From NCBI RefSeq assembly GCF_006438845.1, contig NZ_RCZJ01000009.1, forward strand, positions 25,172-89,171: a DNA stretch of 64,000 nt, in the 5' to 3' direction. The notes beneath the pieces were generated by a model that was not told the DNA's origin, made no database searches, and saw nothing but the letters and a program-made list of their open reading frames with translations. This document shows positions 9,013 through 17,449 of the stretch, one piece after another. Both the position numbers and the translations under genes were made by a program. Origin of the DNA: Variovorax ginsengisoli (GTDB lineage: Bacteria; Pseudomonadota; Gammaproteobacteria; Burkholderiales; Burkholderiaceae_C). The stretch's first letter is position 1, and each line of letters begins with the position of its first letter.

Positions 9013-9423
9013 ATGCAAGTTCAAGACAAGCCCCCCGTCGAGAGTCCTTTCGATTGGATCGGCGGCGAGCCGGCCGTGCAGGCGCTGGTCACCCGTTTCT
9101 ACGATCTGATGGATCTGGAGCCCGCTTATGCGCGGCTGCGCGCCGTGCACGGCAGCACGCTCGACAACGCGCGCGAGCGTCTGTTCTGGTTTCTCTGCGG
9201 CTGGCTTGGAGGGCCGCAGCACTACACCGACCGCTTCGGCCATCCGATGCTGCGCGCGCGCCACATGCCGCAAAGCATCGGCGGCCATGCGATCGGCATC
9301 GCCGAGCGCGACCAATGGCTGGCCTGCATGGACCAGGCGATGGGCGAGACCGGTGTCGACGAGGCGCTTCGCGCGCGCCTGCGCGACTCGTTTTTCAAGA
9401 CGGCTGACTGGATGCGCCAGTGA
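9013..9423 (+). CDS. Group II truncated haemoglobin
   Basis: A 136-residue truncated globin of group II. It has the B10 tyrosine (RFYDLMDLEP), the proximal histidine in RHMPQSIG, and the group-II tryptophan in the G helix (ERDQWLACMDQAM). Its length is typical of the family. These haem proteins bind O2 or NO in the cytoplasm and are linked to oxidative or nitrosative stress. It stands alone, 55 bp after the ModA-like gene and facing the same way, so it could be co-transcribed, but a functional link to tungstate uptake is not evident. Confidence 0.9.
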   Translation: MQVQDKPPVESPFDWIGGEPAVQALVTRFYDLMDLEPAYARLRAVHGSTLDNARERLFWFLCGWLGGPQHYTDRFGHPMLRARHMPQSIGGHAIGIAERDQWLACMDQAMGETGVDEALRARLRDSFFKTADWMRQ

Positions 9424-9700
9424 AATCAGGCGTCGAGCAAGAGGGCCTGTGCATTGCCCAAGTCAGCCTCACGTAGGCTTTCTCCCCGCGATTGTTTCAA
9501 TTTCGTGAACACCATGGTTCATTTGTCTAAGGGTTTTCACTTAATCGGCGGCGCACAATTGAGCCCAACAGAGCAAGCAACGCAACGAAAGAAGCAAGCG
9601 CTCTGGGTGAGCTTGGCACCGAGCAAGGTGGCCGCCCCGCAAGGAGCGGTACCCCCCGATACCGGTTCGAAAGACCCCGAAACCCTCAAAGGAAATTGAA

Positions 9701-10069
9701 ATGAACACCTCGAAGATCATCGCCGCCGCAGCCCTGTCCCTCCTCGCCGCAGTGGGCGCACAGGCCGAAACGTACGAAGGCGTGCAGACCGTGAACACGG
9801 TGGCCAGCCGTTCCGAAGTGGCCGCTGGCGCCAACCAGGCTGCCCGCACCGCCGTCTTCGGCGAAGCCCGCTACAACGGCGTGGCCCCTGCGTTGAACGG
9901 CACCACCGACCGCGCCAACGTGCACAACCAGGCCGTGCAGACCGCCCGCATGGGCAACATCTACGGCAACCAGGCCTCGGCCGGCGTGCTGTCGGTGGGC
10001 AACGGCAACGTGGACCGCGCTGCGGTCCGTGCCGAAGCCCGCAACGCCGCCCGCACCGCAGCGCTGTAA
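9701..10069 (+). CDS. Small exported protein of unknown function
   Basis: A 122-residue protein with a clear signal peptide (residues 1-22, ending in AQA). The mature part is rich in Ala, Asn and Arg with repeated motifs of the form R-(A/S)-x-V-x-A-x-A-(N/R), for example SEVAAGANQAAR and AAVRAEARNAARTA. It has no cysteines. AAAGGAAATTGAA before the ATG is a good ribosome site. The upstream gap (9424-9700) holds no gene; a short inverted repeat TGAAC/GTTCA near 9505-9520 and an AT-richer patch at 9490-9545 suggest its own promoter with a long leader. A hairpin terminator follows it. Function is not recognisable; periplasmic or secreted location is likely. Confidence 0.75.
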   Translation: MNTSKIIAAAALSLLAAVGAQAETYEGVQTVNTVASRSEVAAGANQAARTAVFGEARYNGVAPALNGTTDRANVHNQAVQTARMGNIYGNQASAGVLSVGNGNVDRAAVRAEARNAARTAAL

Positions 10070-10100
10070 TTCGACGTCGGCTTCGCCGGCCCGACCGAGA

Positions 10101-10130
10101 AGCCCGCCACCGCAAGGTCGCGGGCTTTTT
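10101..10130 (+). terminator. Intrinsic terminator after the small exported protein
   Basis: The stem AGCCCGC (10101-10107) pairs with GCGGGCT (10120-10126) and runs into five Ts. It lies between convergent genes (the exported protein and the Smr protein), and ends transcription from the left. Confidence 0.75.
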
Positions 10131-10143
10131 CGTGCGCGTGGCC

Positions 10144-10800
10144 TCAGCGCTTGGACGGCGCCAGCAGCACCACCAGCGCGCCCGCGCCGCCCTCGGCCGG
10201 CTTGGCCTGGACGAAGGCCAGCACCTCGTTCTTCTGGATCAGCCAGCGTTGGGTCTTGGTCTTGAGCACCGGCTGCTTGCCCGGCGAGCCCAGGCCCTTG
10301 CCGTGCACCACGCGCACGCAGCGCATGCCTTGCTTGTAGGCGGTGCGGATGAAGGCGCCCAGCGCCTCGCGCGCCTCGTCGCTGCGCAGGCCATGCAGGT
10401 CGACCTGGCGCTGGATCGACCATTCACCCGCGCGCAGCTTGCGCGTGACGTCGGTGCCGATGCCGGAGCGCCGGAAGCTCATGGCGTCGTCCACGTCGAG
10501 CAGCGTGGTGACGTCGAACTCGTCGGACAGCGATTCGCGCAGCACGCGCTGCTCGTCGAGCTGATGCTGCACCGGGATCGGTGCCGGCGGCTCGGGCGCC
10601 AGCGGCACGGCGGCAGGGCGCTTGAGCGGCTGCGTGGCGCCGATGGCGCGGCTGAACAGGTCTTGCTCAGCCGCCCGCTTCTGCGCGATTGCAGCGCGTG
10701 CGGCGGCTGCCTCGGCTTCGCGCGCGCGTTGCTCGCTCAGCGTTCGCTGGACGGAGCCGAGATCGGCGAGGCTCTTGAGCGTGTCGGAACGGCGTGGCAT
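10144..10800 (-). CDS. Smr-domain protein
   Basis: A 218-residue protein with a C-terminal Smr (small MutS-related) domain. The LDLH-like motif appears as VDLHGLRSDEAREAL (about residues 132-146) and the HGKG-type motif as RVVHGKGLGSPG. The first 120 residues are Ala/Arg-rich and probably partly helical or disordered (an acidic/basic KRAAEQ stretch). Stand-alone Smr proteins of this type are nucleases or nicking enzymes; the closest relatives cleave mRNA at stalled, collided ribosomes (SmrB type). That specific role is an inference. It is 21 bp downstream of radC and transcribed in the same direction. Confidence 0.9.
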   Translation of the reverse strand: MPRRSDTLKSLADLGSVQRTLSEQRAREAEAAAARAAIAQKRAAEQDLFSRAIGATQPLKRPAAVPLAPEPPAPIPVQHQLDEQRVLRESLSDEFDVTTLLDVDDAMSFRRSGIGTDVTRKLRAGEWSIQRQVDLHGLRSDEAREALGAFIRTAYKQGMRCVRVVHGKGLGSPGKQPVLKTKTQRWLIQKNEVLAFVQAKPAEGGAGALVVLLAPSKR

Positions 10801-10821
10801 GGGTTCAGCATAGCAAGCCGT

Positions 10822-11499
10822 TCAGAGCAGGCCGCGCTGCGCCATCGAAAGACTCAATCCGCGAGCCACCACCACGTGGTCGAGCACCCGCACATCGACC
10901 AGCGCGAGGGCCGCCTTGAGCGTTTGCGTCAATGCCTCGTCGGCGCGCGAGGGTTCCACGCCCCCGCTCGGATGGTTGTGCGCCAGCACCACGGCTGCGG
11001 CATGGTGATGCAGCGCGCGGAGCACCACCTCGCGCGGGTAGACGCTGGTCTGCGTCAGCGTGCCGCGAAACAGTTCTTCCATGGCGATCAGCCGGTGCTG
11101 CGCGTCGAGGAACAACACCGCAAACACTTCGTGCGCTCGGCCGGCGATGTGCAGCTGCAGGTAGTGCGCCACGGCCTCGGGCGAATCGAACACGGTGCGT
11201 TCTTTCAAGCGCTCGGCCATTGCACGGCGCGCGAGTTCGAGCACGGCGGTCAGTTCGGCACGCTTGGCCGAGCCGCCGAGGCCCTTGACGGCCTTCAGGT
11301 CGTCGACGCCGGTCTGCAGCAGACCGGCGATACCGCCAAAGGTGTCGAGCAGTTCCTGCGCCAGCTGCAGCACGTTCTTGCCTGCAATGCCGGTGCGCAG
11401 CAGCAGGGCAAGCAGTTCGGCATCGCCCAAAGCGGCGGCGCCGCGTGCGATAAGTTTCTCGCGCGGCCTGGCTTCCGGCGGCAGATCTTTGAAAGACAT
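10822..11499 (-). CDS. radC: RadC family JAB-domain protein
   Basis: A 225-residue RadC. The N-terminal helix-hairpin-helix-like region (GLLQTGVDDLKAVKGLGGSAKRAEL) precedes a JAB/MPN metalloprotease-fold domain with the full metal motif LAHNHPSGGVEPSRAD. The name comes from a radiation-sensitivity allele later assigned elsewhere, so a role in DNA repair is not established. It is chromosomal-type RadC by length and context, divergent from the FKBP gene with only about 75 bp between the starts. Confidence 0.92.
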   Translation of the reverse strand: MSFKDLPPEARPREKLIARGAAALGDAELLALLLRTGIAGKNVLQLAQELLDTFGGIAGLLQTGVDDLKAVKGLGGSAKRAELTAVLELARRAMAERLKERTVFDSPEAVAHYLQLHIAGRAHEVFAVLFLDAQHRLIAMEELFRGTLTQTSVYPREVVLRALHHHAAAVVLAHNHPSGGVEPSRADEALTQTLKAALALVDVRVLDHVVVARGLSLSMAQRGLL

Positions 11500-11575
11500 G
11501 GCGCAGACGGGGCTTGGGCCCCACTCCCTAAAATGGCGGATTCAGTGTACCGGGGGCTTCACGGCCTTTCCCATC

Positions 11576-12034
11576 TTGACCTCGCCCACCACCGCCGCAA
11601 TCGTCACCGCCGGCTCCTTCCTCACGCTGCACTACCGGCTGGCAGGCCCTGCGGGCGACATCATCAACACCTTCGCCGACAAGCCGGCGACGCTGTCGCT
11701 TGGCACCGGCGAACTGTCGCCGGCCGTGGAGCAGCGCTTGCTCGGCCTGGAAGAAGGCGCGCACACCACCTTCGATCTGCCTGCCGGCGAGGCCTTCGGC
11801 GAGCGCAATGCCGAGATGCAGCAGTGGGTGGCGCGCACGTTGCTCGCGAAGATGAGCGACCCCGACGAGCGCTACGCGGTCGGCGACGTGGTCCAGTTCC
11901 CCACGCCAGACGGCATGGGCAGCTACGCCGGTGCGGTGATCGCGTCGAGCGACACGGCGGTGCAGTTCGACTTCAACCATCCGCTCGCCGGCCAGTCGGT
12001 GACCTTCGAAGTGCAACTGATCGGGGTGCTTTGA
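11576..12034 (+). CDS. FKBP-type peptidyl-prolyl isomerase (SlpA/FkpB-like)
   Basis: An FKBP of the SlyD/SlpA group, about 152 residues. GSFLTLHYRLAG opens the FKBP core, LEEGAHTTFDLPAGEAFGERN is the flap-like insert, and DFNHPLAGQSVTFEVQLIGVL is the diagnostic C-terminal strand. It catalyses prolyl isomerisation and acts as a chaperone in the cytoplasm. No ATG fits well: the TTG at 11576 gives the family's normal length, while the in-frame ATG at 11498 would run across the radC promoter and add 26 unmatched residues. It precedes ispH, the neighbour often seen with slpA/fkpB genes in proteobacteria. Confidence 0.85.
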   Translation: MTSPTTAAIVTAGSFLTLHYRLAGPAGDIINTFADKPATLSLGTGELSPAVEQRLLGLEEGAHTTFDLPAGEAFGERNAEMQQWVARTLLAKMSDPDERYAVGDVVQFPTPDGMGSYAGAVIASSDTAVQFDFNHPLAGQSVTFEVQLIGVL

Positions 12035-12132
12035 GCTCGCCCCCAGTCTTCGCGGCACTTTGTGTCCGCTGCGCCAACCCCCTGCCGGGGGCAACACCGG
12101 CGGCCTGGCGGAGCCAGTTCCGCGGTGTTCTC
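12034..12132 (+). repeat. Dispersed stop-codon-proximal repeat, copy 1
   Basis: A ~100-bp element directly after the FKBP stop codon. It contains GCTCGCCCCCAG, then the hairpin CCCCC-TGCC-GGGGG, then a second imperfect stem closed by AACACC and GGTGTT with GGCGGAGCC between. Closely similar copies lie at 17351-17449 (minus) and 27310-27410 (plus). All three follow a stop codon within about 10 nt and point the same way as that gene. Confidence 0.8.
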
Positions 12133-12161
12133 CCGAAGGGAGTTCGGAACGAATTTTCAGG

Positions 12162-13139
12162 ATGGGTGCACCCGTGAAGACCGTTGACGAAATCCTCCTG
12201 GCCGAACCGCGTGGGTTCTGCGCGGGGGTCGACCGCGCAATCGAGATCGTCGAGCGCGCGCTGGCCAAGTTTGGCGCCCCCATCTACGTGCGCCACGAGA
12301 TCGTGCACAACACCTACGTGGTGAACGAGCTCAAGGCCAAGGGCGCGATCTTTATCGAAGACCTGGCGGAAGTGCCGCCCGGCTCGACACTGATTTTCAG
12401 TGCACACGGCGTGAGCAAGGCGGTGCAGACCGAGGCGCGCGACCGCGGCTTCGACGTGTTCGACGCCACCTGTCCGCTGGTCACCAAGGTGCACGTCGAG
12501 GTCGCCAAGCTTGCGAAGGAAGGCTACGAATTCATCATGATTGGCCACAAGGGCCATCCTGAGGTCGAAGGCACGATGGGGCAGCTGTCGAGCGGCATTC
12601 ATCTGGTCGAGGACGTGGCCGACGTGGCGCGCGTGCAACCGGCGCAGACCGACAAGCTGGCCGTCGTGACGCAGACCACGCTGTCGGTCGACGATGCGGC
12701 CGAGATCGCCGCCGCCGTGCGCACGCGTTTCCCGAAGGTCCGCGAGCCCAAGCAGCAGGACATCTGCTACGCCACACAGAACCGGCAGGACGCCGTGAAG
12801 ATCATGAGCCCGCAGGTCGACATCCTGATCGTGGTCGGCAGCCCGACCAGTTCGAACAGCAACCGCCTGCGCGAGCTCGCGCAGCGCCTAGGCACCGAGA
12901 GCTACATGGTCGACTCCGCCGACGAACTCCGGCCCGAATGGTTCGAGGGCAAGTCGCGGGTCGGGCTCACCGCGGGCGCGTCGGCACCCGAGGTGCTGGT
13001 TCATGCCGTGATCGATCGGGTGCGCGCATTGGGCGCCGTGTCGGTGCGCAAGATGGACGGCATCCAGGAAACCATCAAGTTCCCGCTGCCCAAGGGCCTG
13101 AAGCTCGACGACATTCCGACCCCGGGGCACATCTCGTGA
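12162..13139 (+). CDS. ispH: 4-hydroxy-3-methylbut-2-enyl diphosphate reductase
   Basis: A 325-residue IspH, the last enzyme of the MEP isoprenoid pathway, reducing HMBPP to IPP and DMAPP. The three [4Fe-4S] cysteines are in RGFCAGVDRA, FDATCPLVTK and QDICYATQNR. The active-site histidines are in RHEIVHN and SAHGVS, and the TQTTLS and GSPTSSNSNR segments are intact. CAGG lies a few bases before the ATG. The next gene starts by GTGA overlap with the ispH stop. The gene is complete and looks essential. Confidence 0.96.
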   Translation: MGAPVKTVDEILLAEPRGFCAGVDRAIEIVERALAKFGAPIYVRHEIVHNTYVVNELKAKGAIFIEDLAEVPPGSTLIFSAHGVSKAVQTEARDRGFDVFDATCPLVTKVHVEVAKLAKEGYEFIMIGHKGHPEVEGTMGQLSSGIHLVEDVADVARVQPAQTDKLAVVTQTTLSVDDAAEIAAAVRTRFPKVREPKQQDICYATQNRQDAVKIMSPQVDILIVVGSPTSSNSNRLRELAQRLGTESYMVDSADELRPEWFEGKSRVGLTAGASAPEVLVHAVIDRVRALGAVSVRKMDGIQETIKFPLPKGLKLDDIPTPGHIS

Positions 13140-14119
13140 GCGGCGCTGCAATCACGTCGGCTGCCACGGCCGACTGGCACGCCGAGATCGAACGCGCCGC
13201 GCAGCGCCTGGACGCGCACCGCGGCGCCTACCTGCGCGAGACGCCGCTCTGGAAGCTGTCGCCCGCCGCCTTCGGGCTGCCCGCCACGCCCGGCGTGGAG
13301 ATCTGGCTCAAGCTCGAACACCTGCAGGTCGCCGGCAGCTTCAAGGCGCGCGGGATGATGAACCGCCTGCTGGCCAACGACATACCGTCCAGCGGCGTGG
13401 TGGTCGCGTCCGGTGGAAATGCCGGCATCGCGACTGCCGCCGCGGCACATGCGCTCGGGGTGCGCTGCGAAGTGTTCCTGCCCAGCGTGTCGCCCGAGGC
13501 CAAGCGGGCTCGGTTGCGCGCGCTCGGCGCCGAAGTGACCGTCGTCGGCGAGGCCTACGCGGATGCATTGGCGGCCTGCCTGACGCGCCAGCGTGAGAGC
13601 GGCGCGCTCCTCACGCATGCCTACGATCAGCCCGAGGTGGTGGCGGGCGCCGGCACACTGGGCCGCGAGATCGAGCAGCAAGGCGGCGTGCCCGATTCGG
13701 TGCTCGTGAGCGTGGGTGGCGGCGGCCTGATCGGCGGCCTGGCCGGCTGGTTTGGGCCGCGCAGCCGCGTCGTGGCGCTGGAGCCCGAACGGGCGCCGAC
13801 GCTGTTTCGTGCGCGCGAAGCCGGCGAACCGGTCGACGTGACGGTCGGTGGCGTGGCGGCGGATTCGCTGGGTGCCAAACGCATCGGCAGCATCGCCTGG
13901 GAGATCACGCAGCGCGAGGTGCGCGACGCACTGCTGCTTGACGACGACGCCATCCGCGCAGCGCAGCTGTGGCTGTGGAAAGAGATGAAGCTGGCGGTCG
14001 AGCCCGCTGCGGCACTGCCACTGGCGGCGCTGCAGACCGGCGCGTACGTGCCGAGCGAAGGCGAGAAGGTCTGCTTGATCGTCTGCGGCGCCAACCTCGA
14101 CCCGGCCGGGCTGGCCTGA
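13136..14119 (+). CDS. Threonine/serine dehydratase-like PLP enzyme
   Basis: A 327-residue fold-type II PLP enzyme. The Schiff-base lysine is in the GSFKARGMMNRLL motif (about K70), the phosphate-binding loop is SVGGGGLIGGL, and ASGGNAGIATAAAAHALG matches the substrate-binding loop of dehydratases. There is no C-terminal ACT domain, so it is a short catabolic or racemase-like dehydratase rather than biosynthetic IlvA. The likely reaction is deamination of L-Thr or L-Ser to a 2-keto acid and ammonia; a serine racemase or hydroxyaspartate dehydratase activity is possible. GTG start overlapping the ispH stop. Confidence 0.88.
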   Translation: MSGAAITSAATADWHAEIERAAQRLDAHRGAYLRETPLWKLSPAAFGLPATPGVEIWLKLEHLQVAGSFKARGMMNRLLANDIPSSGVVVASGGNAGIATAAAAHALGVRCEVFLPSVSPEAKRARLRALGAEVTVVGEAYADALAACLTRQRESGALLTHAYDQPEVVAGAGTLGREIEQQGGVPDSVLVSVGGGGLIGGLAGWFGPRSRVVALEPERAPTLFRAREAGEPVDVTVGGVAADSLGAKRIGSIAWEITQREVRDALLLDDDAIRAAQLWLWKEMKLAVEPAAALPLAALQTGAYVPSEGEKVCLIVCGANLDPAGLA

Positions 14120-14178
14120 GGGCCGCGCCGCGCCGCGGCCAGGGAAGCGGGGGACAGGGCCCGACCTAAAATCGGCGC

Positions 14179-15522
14179 ATGCTCGACATCACCCTGCTCC
14201 GCAAAGACCTCGCCGCCGCCGTTGCCGGCCTCGAAAAGCGCAAGAAGAACCAGCCATTCCTCGACGTGCACGCCTTCACCGCGCTCGAGGCCGAACGCAA
14301 GATCCTGCAGACGCGCACCGAGGAACTCCAGGCGCGCCGCAATGTGCTCAACAAGCAGATCGGGCCGTTGAAGGCGAAGGGCGAGTCGGCGGCCGCCGAA
14401 ACGCAGGCGCTGATGACCGAGGTCAACGCGCTCAAGGCCGAGCAGGAGACGCAGTCGGCACGGCTCGATGCGATCCAGCCCGAACTGCATGCGCTGTTGC
14501 TGGCCGTGCCCAACCTGCCGCACGAGAGCGTGCCCCTGGGAGAGGACGAGAGCGGCAACGTCGAGGTGCGCCGCTGGGCGCCCAACGGCGGCGCCGGTGC
14601 CGGTGCCACGCCGCTGGCGTTTGCGCCGAAGGACCACGTCGATCTCGGTGCGCCCTTGGGCCTCGATTTCGAGATGGGCGTCAAGCTTGCCGGTTCGCGC
14701 TTCAGCGTGCTGAAAGGCCCGATCGCCCGGCTGCATCGCGCGCTCGCGCAGTTCATGATCGATTTGCAGACGGAGCGCCATGGCTACACCGAGTGCTATG
14801 TGCCTTACATCGTCAATGCCGAATCGCTGCGCGGTACCGGCCAATTGCCCAAGTTCGAGGGTGACCTGTTCGCGGCGAAAAAGGGCGGCCAGGACGGCGA
14901 GCCGGTGCCCGACACCCAGGCGCTCTACCTGATCCCGACCAGCGAGGTGCCGCTGACCAACTTCGTGCGCGACGAGGTAGTGCCCGAGTCGCAACTGCCG
15001 ATCAAGCTGACCGCGCATTCGCCATGCTTCCGCTCCGAGGCCGGCAGCGCCGGGCGCGACACGCGCGGCATGATTCGCCAGCACCAGTTCGACAAGGTCG
15101 AGATGGTGCAGATCACGCATCCGTCGCAGAGCTACGAGGCGCTCGAAGCCATGACGACGCACGCTGAAGCGGTGCTGCAGGCCTTGGAGTTGCCTTACCG
15201 CGTGGTGCTGCTGTGCACGGGCGACATGGGGTTCGGCTCGACCAAGACCTACGACCTGGAAGTGTGGCTGCCGGCGCAGGACACCTACCGCGAGATCAGC
15301 TCGGTGTCGAACTGCGAGGCGTTCCAGGCGCGCCGTCTCCAGGCGCGTTTCAAGAACGCGCAGGGCAAGAACGAACTGGTGCACACGCTCAACGGTTCGG
15401 GCTTGGCCGTGGGCCGCGCGCTGGTCGCGGTGCTGGAGAACCACCAGAATGCGGACGGTTCGATCCGCATCCCGGTCGCACTGCGGCCGTACCTGCGCGG
15501 CGCCGAAACGCTGAGCGCCTGA
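14179..15522 (+). CDS. serS: Seryl-tRNA synthetase
   Basis: A 447-residue class II aminoacyl-tRNA synthetase, full length. Residues 1-110 form the long tRNA-binding coiled coil (rich in Glu, Lys, Gln). The catalytic core has motif 2 around FRSEAGSAGRDTRG and motif 3 around GSGLAVGRALVAVLE, with the TSEVPLTN serine-binding segment. It charges tRNA-Ser, and the tRNA-Ser(CGA) gene lies 63 bp downstream on the same strand. Confidence 0.97.
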   Translation: MLDITLLRKDLAAAVAGLEKRKKNQPFLDVHAFTALEAERKILQTRTEELQARRNVLNKQIGPLKAKGESAAAETQALMTEVNALKAEQETQSARLDAIQPELHALLLAVPNLPHESVPLGEDESGNVEVRRWAPNGGAGAGATPLAFAPKDHVDLGAPLGLDFEMGVKLAGSRFSVLKGPIARLHRALAQFMIDLQTERHGYTECYVPYIVNAESLRGTGQLPKFEGDLFAAKKGGQDGEPVPDTQALYLIPTSEVPLTNFVRDEVVPESQLPIKLTAHSPCFRSEAGSAGRDTRGMIRQHQFDKVEMVQITHPSQSYEALEAMTTHAEAVLQALELPYRVVLLCTGDMGFGSTKTYDLEVWLPAQDTYREISSVSNCEAFQARRLQARFKNAQGKNELVHTLNGSGLAVGRALVAVLENHQNADGSIRIPVALRPYLRGAETLSA

Positions 15523-15560
15523 TCGACATCGAGCCGGGAAAAAGCGTCCTAAAGTGCTGC

Positions 15561-15566
15561 TAGAAT
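15561..15566 (+). promoter_or_regulatory. Probable -10 element of the tRNA-Ser promoter
   Basis: TAGAAT lies 20 bp before the tRNA 5' end, preceded by TGC (extended -10 character). No good -35 hexamer is found at the expected distance, so this is only a partial promoter match. Confidence 0.4.
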
Positions 15567-15585
15567 CGAAGGCTCGACAGACACC

Positions 15586-15673
15586 GGAGAGGTGGCAGAG
15601 TGGTCGAATGTACCTGACTCGAAATCAGGCGTACGGAAACGTACCGAGGGTTCGAATCCCTCCCTCTCCTCCA
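15586..15673 (+). tRNA. tRNA-Ser (anticodon CGA)
   Basis: An 88-nt class II tRNA. Acceptor arm GGAGAGG pairs with CCTCTCC. The anticodon arm is CCTGA, loop CTCGAAA, TCAGG, giving anticodon CGA (reads UCG). A long variable arm (CGTAC...GTACCG region) is typical of tRNA-Ser. The T arm is GAGGG, TTCGAAT, CCCTC. CCA is encoded. The discriminator base (position 73) reads T, whereas the serine tRNAs of E. coli carry G there. Confidence 0.97.
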
Positions 15674-15704
15674 AAATGGCGCCCAGCAGGGCGCCATTTT
15701 TTTT
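15673..15704 (+). terminator. Intrinsic terminator after tRNA-Ser
   Basis: TGGCGCCC (15677-15684) pairs with GGGCGCCA (15689-15696) around a 4-nt loop and is followed by eight Ts. The flanking A and T runs extend the stem. It is strong and immediately adjacent to the CCA end. Confidence 0.92.
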
Positions 15705-15893
15705 GCGTCGCTCGGCGGGATCGGCGCAAGGCGCGCGCCCTTCGACGGCTGGTGACCACGCGGTCGATGCGCGGAACGAGATGGCGCACCGCGCGGTCTC
15801 CGAACAGCGGCGCTGCCCCTAGAATCATCCAATGCCATGGCCCTGTCCGAAGGGGCATTTTTCAAAGTGCCAGACAGACAGAGGTGGTGAGCC

Positions 15894-17330
15894 ATGAAGG
15901 GTAATTCGTCGTTCGTGGGTCTCGGCAACTCGTCGTTTGCGAGTCTCACGCCGGCCCCCGCGACGGCGGACGAAGCCGAACCCTGGGTTCGCGGCGAGCT
16001 GATTCGCAGCCTCATGCGGGCCGCGCGCGGCTCCTACCTTCTGGCAGCGGCGCTCATGCCGGCCATGATCGGGCTGAGCTGGGGGCATGTGCCGCGCTGG
16101 CAACTGTTTCTTTGGCTGGGCATCGGCATCGGAGCCACGGCCTGCCGCGTGTGGGGCGAACGGCGTTACGCACGAGACTACGCCGACAAGGATTCGGTTT
16201 CTCAGCAGGAGTTCGTCGACCGCTACCGCTTCCTGTGGGGCACCAGCGCCTTCGCGTGGGGCCTGTCGATCCTGATCTTTTTCGAGCGTACGCCGCTGGT
16301 CAACCAGTTCATGAGCTGGCTCATCGTGGCCGGCGTCGCGACCTTCCCGCTCAACGGCCTGGCGCTCTACCCACCGCTGCTCAGACGCTACGTCAACGTG
16401 CTCTTCATCACCATGATGTCCGCCGTGGCCTTTCGCGTGGTCGAGCTGAACTTCCAGCGTCCGCATTTTCATTACGGCTTTCTGATGCTGCCGGTGCTGC
16501 ACTGGTGGCTGCTGCTGCGCGCGGGCCGCCGCATTCACGAGACGGCGCGCAACAGTTTCGAGCTGCTGTTTCACAACCACATCCTGATCAACTCGTTGAC
16601 GCAGCAGCGGCAGGCGGCGGTCTCGGCCGTGGCGATGAAGAACCGCTTTCTGGCCAGCGCCGCGCACGACATGCGCCAGCCCGTGCTGGCACTGTCGCTC
16701 TATGCGGACTGGCTGCGCAACGAGCCTGAGCTGGTGCAAGAGATTGCGCCGAAGATCGTTCGCGCCACGCATGCCGTGAACGCGTTGTTCGATTCGCTGT
16801 TCGACCTGGCACGCATCGACTCGGGACAGGTCCGGCTGCACATCGAGCGGGTCGACGTGGGACAGCTGTTGCACGATCTCGAACTGCAGTACCGCCCGGT
16901 GGCCGAAGCCAAGGGACTGCGCTTCCGTGTGCACGTGAGCCGCGGCACGGTGCTGACCGACCCGATCCGCGTGCGCCGGATGCTGGGCAACTTGCTGGCC
17001 AACGCCATCAAATACACCGCCGAGGGCGGTATCTTGCTGGCCTCGCGCCAAACCCGCGACGGCCTGCGCGTGGAAGTGTGGGACACCGGCATCGGCATCG
17101 CGCGCGAGCACCTGCGTGACGTGTTCCTGGAGTTCTACAAGGTGGCCGACCATGCCGGCACGTCCGACGGCTTCGGCCTCGGGTTGGCCATCGTCGCCAG
17201 ACTCTCGCATGCACTCGGCCATCCGGTGAGCGTGCGCTCGCGCCTGGGTCGCGGCAGCGTGTTCCGCGTGGCGCTCAACGATGCCGACGAATCCCAAGCC
17301 CAGACCCGCATCTCCGGCGCCGTAGGCTAA
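15894..17330 (+). CDS. Membrane sensor histidine kinase
   Basis: A 478-residue histidine kinase. About six membrane segments lie between residues 45 and 215, with no large periplasmic domain. The phospho-acceptor is His258 in LASAAHDMRQP, a variant H-box. The catalytic domain has the N box LLANAIKYT, the G1 box DTGIGI and the G2 box GFGLGLAI. A GAGGTGGTGAG stretch before the ATG is the ribosome site. The response regulator at 17446-18057 is convergent with it, an uncommon layout for a cognate pair, but the two are probably partners. The signal is unknown. Confidence 0.92.
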   Translation: MKGNSSFVGLGNSSFASLTPAPATADEAEPWVRGELIRSLMRAARGSYLLAAALMPAMIGLSWGHVPRWQLFLWLGIGIGATACRVWGERRYARDYADKDSVSQQEFVDRYRFLWGTSAFAWGLSILIFFERTPLVNQFMSWLIVAGVATFPLNGLALYPPLLRRYVNVLFITMMSAVAFRVVELNFQRPHFHYGFLMLPVLHWWLLLRAGRRIHETARNSFELLFHNHILINSLTQQRQAAVSAVAMKNRFLASAAHDMRQPVLALSLYADWLRNEPELVQEIAPKIVRATHAVNALFDSLFDLARIDSGQVRLHIERVDVGQLLHDLELQYRPVAEAKGLRFRVHVSRGTVLTDPIRVRRMLGNLLANAIKYTAEGGILLASRQTRDGLRVEVWDTGIGIAREHLRDVFLEFYKVADHAGTSDGFGLGLAIVARLSHALGHPVSVRSRLGRGSVFRVALNDADESQAQTRISGAVG

Positions 17331-17350
17331 ACAGCCTCACCGCCATTCCA

Positions 17351-17449
17351 GAGACACCGCGGAACCGGCTCCGCCGGGCCGCCGTTGTCGCCCCCGGAAG
17401 GGGGTTGGCGAAAGCGACACGCAGTGCGCGAAGCCTGGGGGAGAGCTAA
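17351..17449 (-). repeat. Dispersed stop-codon-proximal repeat, copy 2
   Basis: The reverse complement carries the same order as copy 1: CTCTCCCCCAGG, GCGCACTGCGTGTCGC, the hairpin CCCCC-TTCC-GGGGG, then GGCGGAGCCGG and CCGCGGTGT. It overlaps the stop codon of the response regulator and lies in the gap between the convergent kinase and regulator genes. Confidence 0.8.

Noticed and set aside
9454..9699. Possible 81-residue ORF before the small exported protein
   Set aside because: There is no ribosome site, no family resemblance, and it ends right at the next gene's start; the region is better read as promoter and leader.
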